This document shows, in pieces, positions 1 to 6,077 of a stretch of 6,932 nucleotides of DNA. Position 1 is the first letter of the stretch, and every line of letters starts with the position of its first letter. The notes beneath the pieces were generated by a model. That model was given only the letters and a program-made list of their open reading frames with translations, did not search any database and was not told the origin of the DNA. The stretch lies in NCBI GenBank assembly GCA_023262365.1, contig JALRBF010000121.1:1-6932 (forward strand). Direction: 5' to 3'. The position numbers and the translations under genes were made by a program. The DNA is from Burkholderiaceae bacterium (lineage in GTDB: Bacteria; Pseudomonadota; Gammaproteobacteria; Burkholderiales; Burkholderiaceae_C).

Positions 1-273
<273 letters not shown>

Positions 274-282
274 AAAACTGAA

Positions 283-573
283 TTACTTCTCGACCACTGC
301 GAACAAGTCGTCTTCTTTCATCACGAGCAACTCGTCGCCGTCAACCTTGACGGTTTGGCCGCTGTATTTGCCAAACAGCACGCGGTCGCCCACCTGCACC
401 GACACCGGGGCCAACTCGCCCTTGTCGTTTTTGCGGCCCGGGCCCACGGCTAAGATTTCGCCTTGATCGGGTTTTTCGGCGGCGTTGTCGGGAATCACAA
501 TGCCCGAAGCGGTTTTGGTTTCGTTTTCCAGACGTTTGACGATCACGCGATCGTGCAAAGGACGAAGTTTCAT
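283..573 (-). CDS. groES: Co-chaperonin GroES (HSP10)
   Basis: GroES is the small co-chaperonin. Its heptameric dome caps the GroEL ring and closes the folding chamber in the cytosol. The 96-residue product [16 protein letters not shown]... is full length for the family (about 95-97). It shows the N-terminal beta strand [11 protein letters not shown] and the mobile loop around residues 16-33 ([18 protein letters not shown], containing the GIVIP motif that docks on GroEL). Next come the core motif GEILAVGPG and then [20 protein letters not shown], and the C-terminus is [10 protein letters not shown] chose the ATG at 571-573 because it matches the family N-terminus and has AGGAG five bases upstream. 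The longer frame to 603 would add ten unrelated residues ([10 protein letters not shown]). It is the first gene of the operon with groEL, read from the promoter and CIRCE at 674-727. Confidence 0.98.
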   Translation of the reverse strand: MKLRPLHDRVIVKRLENETKTASGIVIPDNAAEKPDQGEILAVGPGRKNDKGELAPVSVQVGDRVLFGKYSGQTVKVDGDELLVMKEDDLFAVVEK

Positions 574-578
574 TGCAT

Positions 579-583
579 CTCCT
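579..583 (-). promoter_or_regulatory. Ribosome binding site of groES
   Basis: The minus strand reads AGGAG, with five bases between it and the ATG at 573. This decides the start of groES against an upstream in-frame ATG at 601-603, which would add ten residues absent from the family. Confidence 0.8.
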
Positions 584-673
584 GATTGAGAGAAAAAAGC
601 CAAAAAACAACCCGTAAGAACAGCCGCTGGCTGGTGCCGGTGGCTTGCTCATCGGTCTGGCAGATGGGTTTTG

Positions 674-700
674 TTAGCACTCATCTGCTTCGAGTGCTAA
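674..700 (-). promoter_or_regulatory. CIRCE operator (HrcA binding site) of groESL
   Basis: The sequence TTAGCACTC-N9-GAGTGCTAA is seen, an exact match to the CIRCE consensus with the standard nine-base spacer. CIRCE is the operator of the HrcA repressor. HrcA needs GroESL to fold, so unfolded protein titrates the chaperonin away and derepresses the operon. Here the element starts at the last base of the groESL -10 box and spans the expected transcription start. It would block RNA polymerase and would also lie at the 5' end of the mRNA. The element implies an hrcA gene elsewhere in the genome. Being palindromic it reads the same on both strands; I assign it to groESL by position. Confidence 0.96.
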
Positions 701-727
701 TGATAAGGCCGCCAAAGCGATTTTCAA
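700..727 (-). promoter_or_regulatory. groESL promoter (sigma70-like, with possible sigma32 reading)
   Basis: Read on the minus strand, a -35 TTGAAA (727-722) is separated by 16 bases from a -10 TATCAT (705-700). Each box matches the sigma70 consensus at five of six positions. The expected start falls near 693, inside the CIRCE, leaving a leader of about 120 bases before groES. The same -35 preceded by C gives CTTGAAA, the sigma32 -35 consensus. Thirteen bases on, CCTTAT is a partial match to the sigma32 -10 CCCCAT. So the promoter may serve both sigma factors. The sigma70 assignment is the better supported; the sigma32 part is inference. Confidence 0.8.
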
Positions 728-736
728 GGCGGCATT

Positions 737-760
737 AGGGGAAAACCCTTCAAATAAGGG
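737..760. repeat. Small inverted-repeat cluster between the two divergent promoters
   Basis: CCCTT (746-750), five bases, then AAGGG (756-760) form a perfect inverted repeat. The left arm can also pair with AGGG at 737-740 (AGGG-N5-CCCT), so two alternative small hairpins share one arm. The cluster lies between the -35 boxes of groESL (722-727) and imuA (765-770), where an upstream regulator or an alpha-CTD contact could act. A direct repeat GGCATT (731-736 and 761-766) flanks it with 30-base spacing. No known operator is recognised; it may be chance. Confidence 0.35.
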
Positions 761-764
761 GGCA

Positions 765-792
765 TTGACGCGCATGGGTTGCCTTATATACT
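765..792 (+). promoter_or_regulatory. imuA-imuB-dnaE2 promoter
   Basis: TTGACG (765-770) and TATACT (787-792) are separated by 16 bases, each matching the sigma70 consensus at five of six positions. Transcription would begin near 799, giving a leader of roughly 18-20 bases before the imuA ATG at 818. The LexA box at 789-808 covers the end of the -10 and the start site, the standard arrangement for tight SOS repression. Boxes were read by eye. Confidence 0.75.
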
Positions 793-808
793 GTACAAAA
801 AAACAGTA
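789..808 (+). promoter_or_regulatory. LexA-binding SOS box of the imu operon
   Basis: TACTGTACAAAAAAACAGTA contains CTG-N10-CAG and matches the beta/gamma-proteobacterial LexA consensus (TACTGTATATATATACAGTA) at both outer arms, TACTGT and ACAGTA. It overlaps the imuA -10 and predicted start, ten bases upstream of the ATG. LexA would repress the operon, and DNA damage, through RecA-stimulated LexA self-cleavage, would induce it. The position in front of imuA-imuB-dnaE2 agrees with the known SOS control of these cassettes. The box belongs to the common LexA type rather than the alpha-proteobacterial GTTC-N7-GTTC type. Confidence 0.95.
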
Positions 809-817
809 TTTGCTCCC

Positions 818-1594
818 ATGAATTCGTCGTCTTCGTTTTCTGATGTGGCTGGGCTTGCCCAGTCGTTGTCGTGCCATTGGGCGCACGCGGCGCAGGCGCC
901 GTTGGCCGCCAGCACCGGGTTGCCTGCCCTGGATGCGGCTTTGGCCGCCGGCGGTTGGCCGCAGGCCGGGGTGATTGAATTGCTGCAAAGCCAGCCCGGT
1001 ATGGGCGAGTGGCAGTTGGTGTTGCCGCGCCTGCGCGCGTTGCAGCACGCGCATCTTGGTCAAGGGCAGGTGGCCTTGGTGGCGCCACCGCACGAGCCGT
1101 TGATTCAGGCGTTGCATGGCCACGGGCTAGACACCACTGGGCTGCTGCTGCTGCGCCCGCCCGGGGCGCAGCAAGCGGCGTGGGCCACCGAGCAATTGCT
1201 GCGCTGCCCCGAGGTGGCGGCGGTGCTGGCTTGGTTGCCGCAGCTCACGCGTGAGGGGTTGCGCCGTTTGCAGCGCAGCGCACGCCACGCGCACCGTCCG
1301 TTGTGGTTGTGGCGTGCACCGCAGGCCAGGCACCAGCCCTCGCCGGCGCCGTTGCGTTTGTGGCTGCAAGGCTTAGAGGTAAGCGCGACGCACGGCGCGC
1401 GCTTGCGGCTGCAAGTGCTCAAGCAGCTCGGTGGGCCGCGTGGGGCCGAGCTCACGCTTAGCCTAATGACGCCCTGGCAGGCGTGGCTGCAGGCCAGTGC
1501 CCGTCAGCGCGCGCGCTGGCATGCCGCCCTCATCACCACCGAGGAGACCGCCCATGACGTGGTGGGCACTGCGCCCGTGGCCGCAGCCGCCTAA
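818..1594 (+). CDS. imuA: Translesion synthesis accessory protein ImuA (SulA/RecA-like)
   Basis: ImuA is the RecA/SulA-related accessory factor of the ImuA-ImuB-DnaE2 mutasome, needed for damage-induced mutagenesis in the cytosol. The product is 258 residues. The family core STGLPALDAALAAGGWP (residues 32-48) leads to IELLQSQPGMGEWQLVLPRL. At the P-loop position PGMGEW (60-65) there is no GKT/GKS, so nucleotide binding looks lost. Further conserved stretches are VALVAPPHEPLIQAL and WATEQLLRCPEVAAVLAWLP. The C-terminus is Arg/Ala-rich and low in conservation. I chose the ATG at 818: the upstream TTG at 779 lies before the promoter -10 and the LexA box. No Shine-Dalgarno is visible in the short leader. 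The gene is first in the operon and its last 41 bases overlap imuB. Assignment rests on these motifs plus gene order; the family is divergent. Confidence 0.93.
   Translation: MNSSSSFSDVAGLAQSLSCHWAHAAQAPLAASTGLPALDAALAAGGWPQAGVIELLQSQPGMGEWQLVLPRLRALQHAHLGQGQVALVAPPHEPLIQALHGHGLDTTGLLLLRPPGAQQAAWATEQLLRCPEVAAVLAWLPQLTREGLRRLQRSARHAHRPLWLWRAPQARHQPSPAPLRLWLQGLEVSATHGARLRLQVLKQLGGPRGAELTLSLMTPWQAWLQASARQRARWHAALITTEETAHDVVGTAPVAAAA
1542..1546 (+). promoter_or_regulatory. Ribosome binding site of imuB inside imuA
   Basis: AGGAG (within GAGGAG) ends seven bases before the ATG at 1554 and lies inside the imuA coding region. It fixes the imuB start against a longer in-frame GTG at 1497, and fits translational coupling across the 41-base overlap. 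Confidence 0.75.
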
Positions 1595-2912
1595 GGCGCA
1601 CGACTCGGCCCTCATGGGTTGGGACGCCTTGGCCCACTGGGCCTTGGGGTGGACGCCCGACGTGTACCGCTTGCCCGAGGCCGTGGTGTTGCACGCCACG
1701 CCAGCGGCGCGTTTGTGGGGCGGGGCGCGCGCCTGGTGGGCTCAGATGCAAAGCCAACTGCACGGCTTGGGGGGGTGGGCGCAGATGGGCGTGGGCGACA
1801 CCCCGTGGCAGGCGCAGGCGCGTTTGCTGCTGGCCGCGGTGGCTCAGACGCGTGGCGCGCACGAGGGCGCCTCGTGGCACGCCCAGCCCGCGGCCGACGC
1901 GTTGCCCCTGTGGACGTTGCCGTGTTGGGACGCCCACGGCGCGGCGTGGCAAGCGCTGGGTTTGCGGCGCTGGGGTGACCTGTGCGCCTTGCCCCGAGGC
2001 AGCGTGGCCAAGCGTTGGGGCCAGTCCACCGTGCATGCTCTAGACCAAGCCTATGGCCGTCGCCCGCATGGGTTGGTGCGTCTGGTGGCCCCCGCGCACT
2101 TTGATCAAACCGTGCACTGGGCCGACCCCGTTGACAGCTGGGCGCAATGCACCCAGCCCGCACACCACTTGTTGCAGGCCATGGCGCGTTGGCTACAAAC
2201 GCGTCAGCTTCAAGCCCAGGCTTGCCGCTGGCATGCTTTGCACGAGCGGCCACGAGCGGCCGCTCCGGTGGCCGATGCGGTGGACGTGCGCATGAGCCAC
2301 CCCAGCGCCAACGCCCAAGCGTGGTGGCGATTAACGCAAAGCCACTGGCAAGCACGCCAAACCGCCGCCCCATTGGTGGGGTTGCGGCTAGAGGTGATAC
2401 AAACACAAGCGGCCTTGGCGCCAAGCCATGACTTGTGGCACGGCACGGGGGCTGCGGTGCAGCAGTCGCTGGGCCTGTTGCTTGACCGCATGCAAGCGCA
2501 GTGGGGCAACGCCGCGGTGCAGCAGCTGCAGCCGGCTGCGGCGGCTTTGCCCGAAGCCGCGCAGCGTGTCACCGCCTGGGGCGCCCACAACCCCGCCCCT
2601 GCTGCGCCCGCGCCCATGGCCACGGGCCCCATACCAAGCTGGCTGCTGCGCCCACCGTTGCGCCTGTGGGTGCATGGGCACAAGCCTTGGTATCAGGGGC
2701 CGCTGCATTTGCTGCTTGGTCCGCAGCGCGTGGAGCAAGTGGCGTGGGCCTTGCTTGACGGCGCCGCCAATCTTGCCCCCAGCGACGCTTGGGTGCAGCG
2801 TGACTACTTTGTGGCGCGCAGCGAGCACGCCGGCTTGCTGTGGGTGTTTCGCCAGGCCGCACCCAACGAGGCAAGGCAAAGCCGTTGGTACTTGCACGGC
2901 TGGTTTGCTTAA
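1554..2912 (+). CDS. imuB: ImuB, catalytically degenerate Y-family DNA polymerase-like protein
   Basis: ImuB resembles Y-family (DinB/UmuC) polymerases but in studied species is a non-catalytic hub linking DnaE2, ImuA and the beta clamp. The product has 452 residues. YRLPEAVVLHATPAARLWGG (38-57) aligns with the palm motif SIDEA..D..G..RLFGG of active enzymes; the catalytic Asp is Pro41 here, although Glu42 remains. LGLRRWGDLCALPRGSVAKRWG (about 134-155) is the helix-hairpin-helix/thumb region. The little-finger region follows from about 230, with QQSLGL (303-308) as a candidate clamp-binding motif. The C-terminus DYFVARSEHAGLLWVFR...WYLHGWFA is typical of ImuB. The N-terminus is short: only about 37 residues precede the palm motif and there is no first catalytic Asp. 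Start ATG 1554 has GAGGAG seven bases upstream. The stop TAA directly abuts the dnaE2 ATG. Confidence 0.94.
   Translation: MTWWALRPWPQPPKAHDSALMGWDALAHWALGWTPDVYRLPEAVVLHATPAARLWGGARAWWAQMQSQLHGLGGWAQMGVGDTPWQAQARLLLAAVAQTRGAHEGASWHAQPAADALPLWTLPCWDAHGAAWQALGLRRWGDLCALPRGSVAKRWGQSTVHALDQAYGRRPHGLVRLVAPAHFDQTVHWADPVDSWAQCTQPAHHLLQAMARWLQTRQLQAQACRWHALHERPRAAAPVADAVDVRMSHPSANAQAWWRLTQSHWQARQTAAPLVGLRLEVIQTQAALAPSHDLWHGTGAAVQQSLGLLLDRMQAQWGNAAVQQLQPAAAALPEAAQRVTAWGAHNPAPAAPAPMATGPIPSWLLRPPLRLWVHGHKPWYQGPLHLLLGPQRVEQVAWALLDGAANLAPSDAWVQRDYFVARSEHAGLLWVFRQAAPNEARQSRWYLHGWFA
2241..2260 (+). repeat. Perfect 10-base tandem duplication inside imuB
   Basis: CACGAGCGGC occurs twice in direct succession. 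The unit is not a multiple of three, so it encodes different residues in the two copies (HERPRAAAP, residues 230-238). The imuB frame nevertheless stays open and family-like on both sides. The second copy continues into a 12-base palindrome GAGCGGCCGCTC (2254-2265). It may be chance in GC-rich DNA. Confidence 0.6.
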
Positions 2913-5900
2913 ATGAGCGCCGCGCTTCCGGCTTACGCCGAGTTGGTGTGCCGCAGCCATTTCAGCTTTTTGCAAGCGGCTTCGTCGCCCGAGGCTTTGG
3001 TGCAACAAGCCCATCGCCTAGGCTACGCGGCACTGGCCTTAACCGATGAGGCCTCGGTTGCAGGGGTGGTGCGCGCCCATGTTGAGGCCCAGCGCTGTGG
3101 CCTGCAGCTGCTGCCTGGGGCGCGTTTTGCCTTGCCCAACGGCTGGACGCTGGTGGCCTTGGCGCGTCATCTTGAAGGTTGGACGCAGTTGTGCGCCGCC
3201 ATCACGCAGGCGCGCATGGCCGCCCCCAAGGGCAGCTACCAGGTGCATGACGACGCACAAGCCTGGGCGCAGGCGCTGCCCGGTTGCGAATTGCTGGTTT
3301 GGCCCAAACCCTACGCCATTGATGACGCCAACGCCGCCGACCAAGCCGCCGCGTGGTTGACCACCCTGGCCCAAGCCCACCCGGGCGTTAGCCTAATGGC
3401 CTGGCGCGGTTTGCAGCTGGACGACGAAAGCTGGCTGGACCAGTTGCAAACCCTGGCTCGTGCCGCGGCCGTGCCCGTGGCCGCCACAGGCGATGTGCGC
3501 ATGCACCGGCGCGCCGCCAAGCCCTTGCTTGACGTGCTAACCGCCGTGGCCCACCGCACCTCACTGCAAGCCTGCGGCAACGTGCTAGCGGTTAACGCCG
3601 CGGCGGCCATGCGCAGCCGTTTGCAACTGCACCGCTTGTATCCCGCCGATTGGCTGGCCCACACCGTGGTGGTGGCGCAGCGCTGCAGGTTTGACTTAAA
3701 CCAGCTGCGTTATCGCTACCCCACCGAAGTCATTCCACCAGGCCAAACCCCCAGCCAAGCCCTGGCGCAACTGACGTGGCAAGGCGCCGCGCAGCGTTAC
3801 CCCGCAGGCGTACCCGAGTCCGTGCAGCAAGCCGTGGCGCACGAACTGGCGCTGATTGCCGAGCTGCGCTACGAAATGTATTTTTTAACCGTACACGACT
3901 TGGTGCGCTTTGCCCGCAGCCGCGACATCTTGTGCCAAGGGCGCGGCTCGGCGGCCAATTCGGCGGTGTGTTACTGCCTTGGCATCACCGAGGTTGACCC
4001 CACGCGCAGCACCTTGCTGTTTGAGCGTTTCATCAGCCGCGCGCGCAACGAGCCGCCCGACATCGACGTGGACTTTGAACACCAGCGCCGCGAGGAAGTG
4101 ATTCAATACATCTACCAAAAATACGGCCGCCAGCGTGCCGCCTTGGCCGCCACCGTCATCAGCTACCGGCCACGCAGCGCCTTGCGCGATGTGGGCATGG
4201 CCTTGGGGGTGGACGACGCCTTGGTGCAGGCCATGGCACGCGAGCACCCGGGCATGCATGGCCACGAGGTGGTGCATCAGGCACTTGAGACGGCACTCAA
4301 GCGCTTGGGACGCGACCCCGCCTTGGCGCAAAGCCACCGCTTGCGCTGGTGGTTGAAGCTGGCGCAACAACTGTTGGGCACACCGCGCCATCTGGGCCAA
4401 CACCCCGGGGGCTTTGTGCTCACCCAAGGCCCGCTGCACGCGTTGGTGCCTGTTGAAAACGCGCGCATGCCCGAGCGCAGTTTGATTCAATGGGACAAAG
4501 ACGACCTGGACGCGGTGGGCCTGCTCAAAGTCGACGTGCTGGGCCTGGGCATGCTTAGCGTGTTACGCCGCGCCTTGGCGCTCATGGCGCAACGCCATGG
4601 CCGTGCGCTGACGCTGCAAGACATTCCCGCCGAAGACCCCGCCACCTACGACATGCTGTGCCGCGCCGACAGCATGGGCGTGTTTCAGGTTGAAAGCCGG
4701 GCCCAAATGGCCATGCTGCCGCGTCTGCGCCCGCGTTGTTTTTACGACTTGGTGGTCGAAGTCGCCATTGTGCGCCCCGGGCCGATTCAAGGCGGCATGG
4801 TGCACCCGTATTTGCGTCGGCGCCAGGGACTGGAGCCGGTGCACGTGCCCGGCCCAGGCCTGCAACAAGCCCTGGGCCGTACCCTGGGCGTGCCCGTGTT
4901 TCAAGAGCAAGTGATGCAAGTGGCGATGTTGGCCGCGGGGTTTGACGCCGATGAGGCCGACAGCCTGCGCCGCGCCATGGCCGCGTGGCGTCGCCGCGGT
5001 GGGGTGCATCGCTTTTATGCACGCATCGTCAGCGGCATGGTGGCCCGAGGGTATGACGCAGCCTTTGCCGAGCAAATTTTTCAGCAAATTCAGGGCTTTG
5101 GTGAGTACGGCTTTCCCGAGAGCCATGCGGCAAGTTTTGCGCTGCTGGTGTACGTCAGCGCCTGGATGAAACGCCACGAACCCGCGTGTTTTTTGGCCGC
5201 GCTGCTCAACAGCCAGCCCATGGGGTTTTATCAACCCGCGCAACTGGTGCAAGACGCCAAGCGCCACGCCGTGCAGGTGCTGCCCGTGGATGTGTTGCAC
5301 AGCAACTGGGACTGCACGCTTGAAGGCCCCAAGCGCGAGCGGGTACGGTTGGGGTTGCGTCTTGTTGCGGGGCTGAGTCAGGCCGAGGCGCAGCGCGTGG
5401 TGCACGCCTGCCGCACCCACCCCCCGGTTGACGTGGCCGACTTGGCGGCGCGGGCCAAGCTTGGCGCGGCCACCTTGCGCCTCTTGGCCCACGCCAACGC
5501 GCTTAGCAGCCTGGCCGGGGCCCGCCGCCAACAATGGTGGGAGGCCGCCGCCGTACAGCCCACTACGCCTTTACCCATGGTATTGCGGCCCGAACCAGAC
5601 GATGAGAGGGCCTGGCCCGACTTGAGCCCCGCGCAGCACGTGTGGTACGACTACCGCAGCACCGGCCTAAGTTTGCAGGCGCACCCCATGCAGTTTTTGC
5701 GTGCCAGGCTGCACGCACGTGGCGTGCAGCGTGCGCGCGATTTGCAGCCTTTGCCCCACGGCCGTCGGGTGCGCGCCGCGGGCTTGGTGACCATGCGGCA
5801 GCAGCCAAGCAGCGCCAACGGCGTGTTGTTTGTCACGCTTGAAGACGAAACCGGGCACATTAACGTGATTGTTTGGCCCAAACTCAAGCAGCGCCAATCG

Positions 5901-6053
5901 GCGGTGTGGCGCCACGCCCGCTTGCTGGTGGTGCACGGCATGTGGCAGCGCGACCCAACCGCTGGTGAGGTTACCCATGTGGTGGCCGGTTGGGCCCAAG
6001 ACCTCAGCGACTGGTTGGGCGAGTTGCCCAGCCCAAGCCGCGACTTTCACTAG
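2913..6053 (+). CDS. dnaE2: Error-prone DNA polymerase DnaE2 (ImuC), C-family
   Basis: DnaE2 (ImuC) is the error-prone homologue of the replicative Pol III alpha subunit and the catalytic member of the SOS mutasome, extending DNA past lesions without proofreading. The product is 1046 residues, full length for DnaE2. Domains in order: PHP-like (about 8-270, starting YAELVCRSHFSFL; LTDEASVAGVVRAH at 43-56); palm and fingers with GRGSAANSAVCY (343-354); PPDIDVDF carrying Asp385 and Asp387; KVDVLGLGML with Asp541, completing the catalytic triad by comparison with E. coli D401/D403/D555; GVFQVESRAQM; GFPESHAASFALLVY; LLNSQPMGFYQPAQLVQDAKRH; a helix-hairpin-helix region about 806-880; and an OB fold about 949-1040 (VLFVTLEDETGHINVIVWPK) ending in the typical SRDFH. 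PHP metal ligands look degenerate. No exonuclease domain or clear QLxLF clamp motif is visible. The start abuts the imuB stop (TAAATG) without a Shine-Dalgarno, implying coupling. Confidence 0.98.
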   Translation: MSAALPAYAELVCRSHFSFLQAASSPEALVQQAHRLGYAALALTDEASVAGVVRAHVEAQRCGLQLLPGARFALPNGWTLVALARHLEGWTQLCAAITQARMAAPKGSYQVHDDAQAWAQALPGCELLVWPKPYAIDDANAADQAAAWLTTLAQAHPGVSLMAWRGLQLDDESWLDQLQTLARAAAVPVAATGDVRMHRRAAKPLLDVLTAVAHRTSLQACGNVLAVNAAAAMRSRLQLHRLYPADWLAHTVVVAQRCRFDLNQLRYRYPTEVIPPGQTPSQALAQLTWQGAAQRYPAGVPESVQQAVAHELALIAELRYEMYFLTVHDLVRFARSRDILCQGRGSAANSAVCYCLGITEVDPTRSTLLFERFISRARNEPPDIDVDFEHQRREEVIQYIYQKYGRQRAALAATVISYRPRSALRDVGMALGVDDALVQAMAREHPGMHGHEVVHQALETALKRLGRDPALAQSHRLRWWLKLAQQLLGTPRHLGQHPGGFVLTQGPLHALVPVENARMPERSLIQWDKDDLDAVGLLKVDVLGLGMLSVLRRALALMAQRHGRALTLQDIPAEDPATYDMLCRADSMGVFQVESRAQMAMLPRLRPRCFYDLVVEVAIVRPGPIQGGMVHPYLRRRQGLEPVHVPGPGLQQALGRTLGVPVFQEQVMQVAMLAAGFDADEADSLRRAMAAWRRRGGVHRFYARIVSGMVARGYDAAFAEQIFQQIQGFGEYGFPESHAASFALLVYVSAWMKRHEPACFLAALLNSQPMGFYQPAQLVQDAKRHAVQVLPVDVLHSNWDCTLEGPKRERVRLGLRLVAGLSQAEAQRVVHACRTHPPVDVADLAARAKLGAATLRLLAHANALSSLAGARRQQWWEAAAVQPTTPLPMVLRPEPDDERAWPDLSPAQHVWYDYRSTGLSLQAHPMQFLRARLHARGVQRARDLQPLPHGRRVRAAGLVTMRQQPSSANGVLFVTLEDETGHINVIVWPKLKQRQSAVWRHARLLVVHGMWQRDPTAGEVTHVVAGWAQDLSDWLGELPSPSRDFH

Positions 6054-6077
6054 TGGCTTGGGCCTGGCGTGCCTCGC

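Noticed and set aside
480..490. 11-base sequence CGGCGTTGTCG shared by positions 1-11 and 480-490, considered as a circular overlap or repeat
   Set aside because: Both copies encode D-N-A residues in different genes (groEL and groES) and the identity ends at once on either side. It is a codon coincidence.
574..603. Extension of groES to an ATG at 603
   Set aside because: GroES proteins begin MKLRPL at the ATG at 573, which has its own AGGAG. The extension would translate the Shine-Dalgarno region.
779..817. Extension of imuA to a TTG start at 779
   Set aside because: It would place the start upstream of the -10 and the LexA box, so the codons would lie outside the predicted transcript. The added residues MPYILYKK are just the translated operator.
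1458..1468. TTAGCCTAATG at 1458 repeated at 3388, considered as a mobile-element or uptake motif
   Set aside because: Only two short copies, each coding for S-L-M in unrelated proteins, with no flanking similarity.
1497..1553. Extension of imuB to a GTG at 1497
   Set aside because: The strong GAGGAG lies correctly spaced from the ATG at 1554, and the extra residues are Pro-rich and not family-like.
1612..2424. Minus-strand open frame (270 codons) opposite imuB, and similar ones at 1533-2036, 2388-3014 and 3885-4490
   Set aside because: Pro/Arg/Ala-rich translations without recognisable domains, overlapping clear ImuB and DnaE2 coding sequence on the other strand.
4563..5534. Long minus-strand open frame (323 codons) opposite dnaE2
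   Set aside because: It lies entirely under conserved DnaE2 codons. Its translation is low-complexity, rich in Gly, Ala, His, Gln and Arg, with no family motif. Such antisense frames are expected in GC-rich genes.
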